A DNA stretch of 7,543 bases from Alphaproteobacteria bacterium (GTDB lineage Bacteria > Pseudomonadota > Alphaproteobacteria > CACIAM-22H2), in NCBI GenBank assembly GCA_016869415.1, contig VGEI01000168.1, forward strand, positions 1 to 7,543, given 5' to 3'. Positions 5,358-7,543 of this stretch are shown here, piece by piece. The position numbers were made by a program, and so were the translations under genes. The notes beneath the pieces are model-generated. The model ran no database searches and was not told where the DNA came from. It was given only the letters and a program-made list of their open reading frames with translations. Each line of letters starts with the position of its first letter. The stretch's first letter is position 1.

Positions 5358-7439
5358 GTGGAACTTTTCTATGCGAATCATAGGCTTGATACCGAGAGAC
5401 GAGAGCTTTCTCGCGACCGTGAGCCGATCACCGTCGAGCCGCAGGTCTTCGATCTTCTGGTCTTCCTGATCGAGAATCGCGACCGGGTGGTCAGCAAGGA
5501 TGACCTGATCGCCGGCGTTTGGGGCGGCCGCATCGTCTCGGATTCCACCCTGACCAGCCGGATCAACGCCGCGCGCCGGGCGATCGGCGACAGCGGCGAG
5601 CGGCAGGCGCTCATCCGCACCTACGCCCGCAAGGGCATCCGTTTCGTCGGTGAGGTTCGCGAAGGCAACACACCTGCCGCTTCCAAGACCGCCCAGCCAT
5701 CGAATGCGCCGGCCGCCGCCGCGATACTGGCCGCCGCTCCGGCGGGGCCCGGCGCACCCGTGGACCCTGGCGACGGCGCAGCCCTGCGCCGTCTGGCGCT
5801 GCAACGAGACGTGATCACGGGCTTCATCGTGGCCCATCGCGGCCAGATCCTGGCGTCGGCGGACGAGCATATTCTCGCGCGGTTCACCGACCTCTCGGAC
5901 GCGGTCTCCGCGGCGTCGGACTTCCAGCGCGAGCTCGGTGCCAGGAATGCGCCGCTGCCGGAGAGCGCTCGCCTGCTGTTCGGCGTCGGCATAGCGATCG
6001 AAGGTGGCGGCCGCAGCGGTTCTCCCGAAGGAGACGGCGCCCGCCTCGCGGTGAGAATTGCCGAAGCTGCCGGACCGGGCGCGGTGTGTGTCTCAGGCGA
6101 GGTACGGGCACGGGCAGCCATGCCGCCGGATCTATGGTTCACTGACACCGTGGCCGGCAAACCGGCCGACACCGCCCAGCCACTTCGAATCTATCGCGTG
6201 CACAGCAATGCGCCGGCGGCGGTGGCCGGGTTCACGGAGACCGGTGGGCGACCGAGCGTGGCCGTGCTCCCCCTCAACAACCTGAGCGGCGATCCACAGC
6301 AAGACTACTTCGCCGACGGCATCACCGAGGACATCATCACCGCGCTGTCCAAGCACCGGTCGCTGGTGGTCATTGCCCGCAACTCGGCTTTCGCCTTCAA
6401 GGACCATGGCACCGACGTGCGGCGGGTAGGCGTGGATCTCGGCGCGGACTATGTGGTGGAAGGAAGTGTCCGACGGATCGATCAACGCGTCCGGATCACC
6501 GTGCAGCTGGTCGAGACCGATGGCGGGCGTCATATCTGGGCCGAACGCTACGATCGCAGCCTCGACGACATCTTCGAGATGCAGGACGAGATCACCGCTG
6601 CGGTGGCAGCGCGCATAGAGCCGGAGGTCGGCACGGCCGAACGCTTGCGGACCGAGAAGAAGCCCGCCCAGGCGCTGCACGCCTGGGATTTCTTCCGGCT
6701 CGGAACCAAGCACTTCTACCGTCCGACGATCGACGACAACCGCGAGGCGCAGCGGCTGTTCCGAAGGGCCATCGAGCTCAATGCCGAACTGGCGGAGGCT
6801 TACGGTTTTCTCTCCTACGCCATCGTGCTCAGCATGGTCTATTTCGACGTCCCGCCGGACCCCGAGAGGCTGAACGAAGCCGTCGCCATCGCCAAGAAGG
6901 GCGTCGAGCTTGACGACCAGGATGCGCTGATCCGGTTCATGTACGGGCGGGCATTGCTGGCGAGCCGCGCCTACGGGCATGCCCTGTCCGAGCTCGAGAT
7001 CGCGCTCGATCTGAATCCCAATCTTGCCGTCGTCTATTGCGGACTCGGAGATTCCCTGGCCTACGAAGGAAAGCCGCGCGACGCCATCCCCTATTTCGAG
7101 AAGGCGATCAAGCTCAGCCCCTACGACCCGCAGCGCTGGGCGTTCTACTCCTACCGTTCACTGGCTCATCTGTTCGCGCACGAGTTCGAGCCAGCACTCG
7201 AATGGGCACAGAAGGCGACGCGGATTCCCAACTGTCACTACTGGGCGTTTTCCCATCGTGTTGCGGCACTTGGACATCTTGGCCGGGCCGACGATATCCG
7301 TCTGGCGATCGCCGAACTTATGCAGCGCAACCCCGATTTCTCCTGCCGTTTCGCCCGCGAGCGGCTGTTCTATTTGAAAGACCCGGCTCAAATCGAGCTT
7401 TACGTCGAGGGCCTGGGCAAAGCCGGCGTTCGGATCTAA
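5358..7439 (+). CDS. Winged-helix regulator with degenerate nucleotide-cyclase, TolB/FlgO-like and TPR domains
   Basis: Probably a soluble one-component transcription regulator; no membrane helix is visible. From the GTG at 5358 (693 aa): an OmpR/PhoB-type winged helix at 1-100, with VEPQVFDLLVFLIENRDRVV (26-45), VWGGRIVSDSTLTSRI (54-69) and KGIRFVGEV (92-100). A class III cyclase-like domain follows at about 121-282 (HRGQIL, 160-165; AGPGAVCVSGEVR, 238-250; PLRIYRV, 275-281). A TolB/FlgO-like domain covers about 299-422 (SVAVLPLNNLSGDPQQDYFA onward; ADYVVEGSVRR, 363-373; GGRHIWAERYDR, 389-400). TPR-type helices run from about 440 to 650 (DPERLNEAVAIAKKGVELDD; KPRDAIPYFEKAIKLSP). In the cyclase part most catalytic residues are replaced, so cyclic-nucleotide synthesis is unlikely. 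A GTG at 5313 would add 15 residues, but the winged-helix family normally begins where 5358 begins and a GGGGGGA lies upstream of it. It is divergent from the small membrane protein gene. The ligand is unknown. Confidence 0.88.
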   Translation: MELFYANHRLDTERRELSRDREPITVEPQVFDLLVFLIENRDRVVSKDDLIAGVWGGRIVSDSTLTSRINAARRAIGDSGERQALIRTYARKGIRFVGEVREGNTPAASKTAQPSNAPAAAAILAAAPAGPGAPVDPGDGAALRRLALQRDVITGFIVAHRGQILASADEHILARFTDLSDAVSAASDFQRELGARNAPLPESARLLFGVGIAIEGGGRSGSPEGDGARLAVRIAEAAGPGAVCVSGEVRARAAMPPDLWFTDTVAGKPADTAQPLRIYRVHSNAPAAVAGFTETGGRPSVAVLPLNNLSGDPQQDYFADGITEDIITALSKHRSLVVIARNSAFAFKDHGTDVRRVGVDLGADYVVEGSVRRIDQRVRITVQLVETDGGRHIWAERYDRSLDDIFEMQDEITAAVAARIEPEVGTAERLRTEKKPAQALHAWDFFRLGTKHFYRPTIDDNREAQRLFRRAIELNAELAEAYGFLSYAIVLSMVYFDVPPDPERLNEAVAIAKKGVELDDQDALIRFMYGRALLASRAYGHALSELEIALDLNPNLAVVYCGLGDSLAYEGKPRDAIPYFEKAIKLSPYDPQRWAFYSYRSLAHLFAHEFEPALEWAQKATRIPNCHYWAFSHRVAALGHLGRADDIRLAIAELMQRNPDFSCRFARERLFYLKDPAQIELYVEGLGKAGVRI

Positions 7440-7543
7440 TACCAAGGCTGGGTAATTAACACCGATGGGCCCAGTCGCGGAGGCCGATGGCCATGATGCG
7501 CCAGGGCTGGGCGAGCAAGCTGTTCCAGGCGTGGCAGCAGTGA
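7437..7543. mobile_element. End of an IS630-family insertion sequence, continuing past the right edge
   Basis: The transposase C-terminus described below ends at 7456, so the element's terminus should lie shortly before it, near 7437-7442. IS630 elements insert at TA, and TA dinucleotides occur at 7437-7438 (inside the regulator's stop codon) and 7440-7441. The other end is not in the window, so the terminal repeat cannot be confirmed. Confidence 0.5.
7456..7543 (-). CDS. IS630-family transposase, C-terminal fragment
   Basis: Reading leftward from the window edge, 28 codons end in TAA at 7458-7456. The peptide contains HAWNSLLAQPWRIMAIGLRD followed by WAHRC. The AWN-QPWRIM-IGLRDWAH pattern is what I recall as the extreme C-terminus of IS630-type DDE transposases. 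These cut and paste at TA dinucleotides. The catalytic DDE residues would be off the window. Whether the whole gene is intact cannot be judged. The assignment rests on a short but distinctive peptide. Confidence 0.6.
   Translation of the reverse strand, partial: HCCHAWNSLLAQPWRIMAIGLRDWAHRC

Noticed and set aside
6132..6980. A 282-codon open frame on the minus strand.
   Set aside because: It is fully antisense to the TolB-like and TPR parts of the regulator, whose protein motifs are convincing.
7465..7543. Short plus-strand open frames at the right edge, beginning at ATG 7465 and ATG 7487.
   Set aside because: They are antisense to the IS630 transposase C-terminus, which has a recognisable peptide pattern, and they show no protein features of their own.
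1..7543. CRISPR arrays, tRNA or rRNA genes, or riboswitches.
   Set aside because: No regularly spaced direct repeats, cloverleaf-like segments with tRNA signatures or known riboswitch cores were seen; every intergenic gap is under 165 bases.

Overview
The window looks like chromosomal DNA from a high-GC alphaproteobacterium, most likely of the Hyphomicrobiales (Rhizobiales). This rests on the strongly GC-biased coding sequence, a GTCAcCCCG-type palindromic repeat of the kind scattered through rhizobial intergenic DNA, an IS630-type transposase end, and a winged-helix/cyclase-like/TolB-like/TPR regulator of a kind common in that order. The assignment is an inference; no rRNA or other taxonomic marker is present.

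Left part (1-2920): the 3' part of an MscS-family mechanosensitive channel gene enters from the left edge. A roughly 110-base palindromic repeat separates it from the convergent recX, a RecA modulator on the minus strand. recX shares a 67-base divergent promoter region with an ABC-2 type transporter permease that has no ATPase gene beside it in the window. A GC-rich hairpin lies between the permease and the convergent cysteine synthase gene.

Middle part (2920-5197, minus strand): three genes read leftward in the order small membrane protein (65 aa), ArsM/AS3MT-like methyltransferase, cysteine synthase. Each has a usable Shine-Dalgarno sequence, and the gaps between them are about 100-125 bases. 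The methyltransferase keeps the SAM fold and the AS3MT-like sequence frame but has lost two of the three arsenite-coordinating cysteines.

Right part (5198-7543): a 160-base divergent region with a candidate promoter and an inverted repeat leads to a soluble multidomain regulator of about 693 aa. It has an OmpR/PhoB-type winged helix, a class III nucleotide cyclase domain whose catalytic residues are mostly replaced, a TolB/FlgO-like domain, and TPR repeats. Its stop codon lies within a few bases of the likely end of an IS630-family element, whose transposase C-terminus runs off the right edge.

The most noteworthy items are the pseudo-cyclase inside a one-component DNA-binding regulator, the cysteine-depleted ArsM homologue, and the possibility, suggested only by the divergent layout, that the first controls the leftward gene set containing the second.
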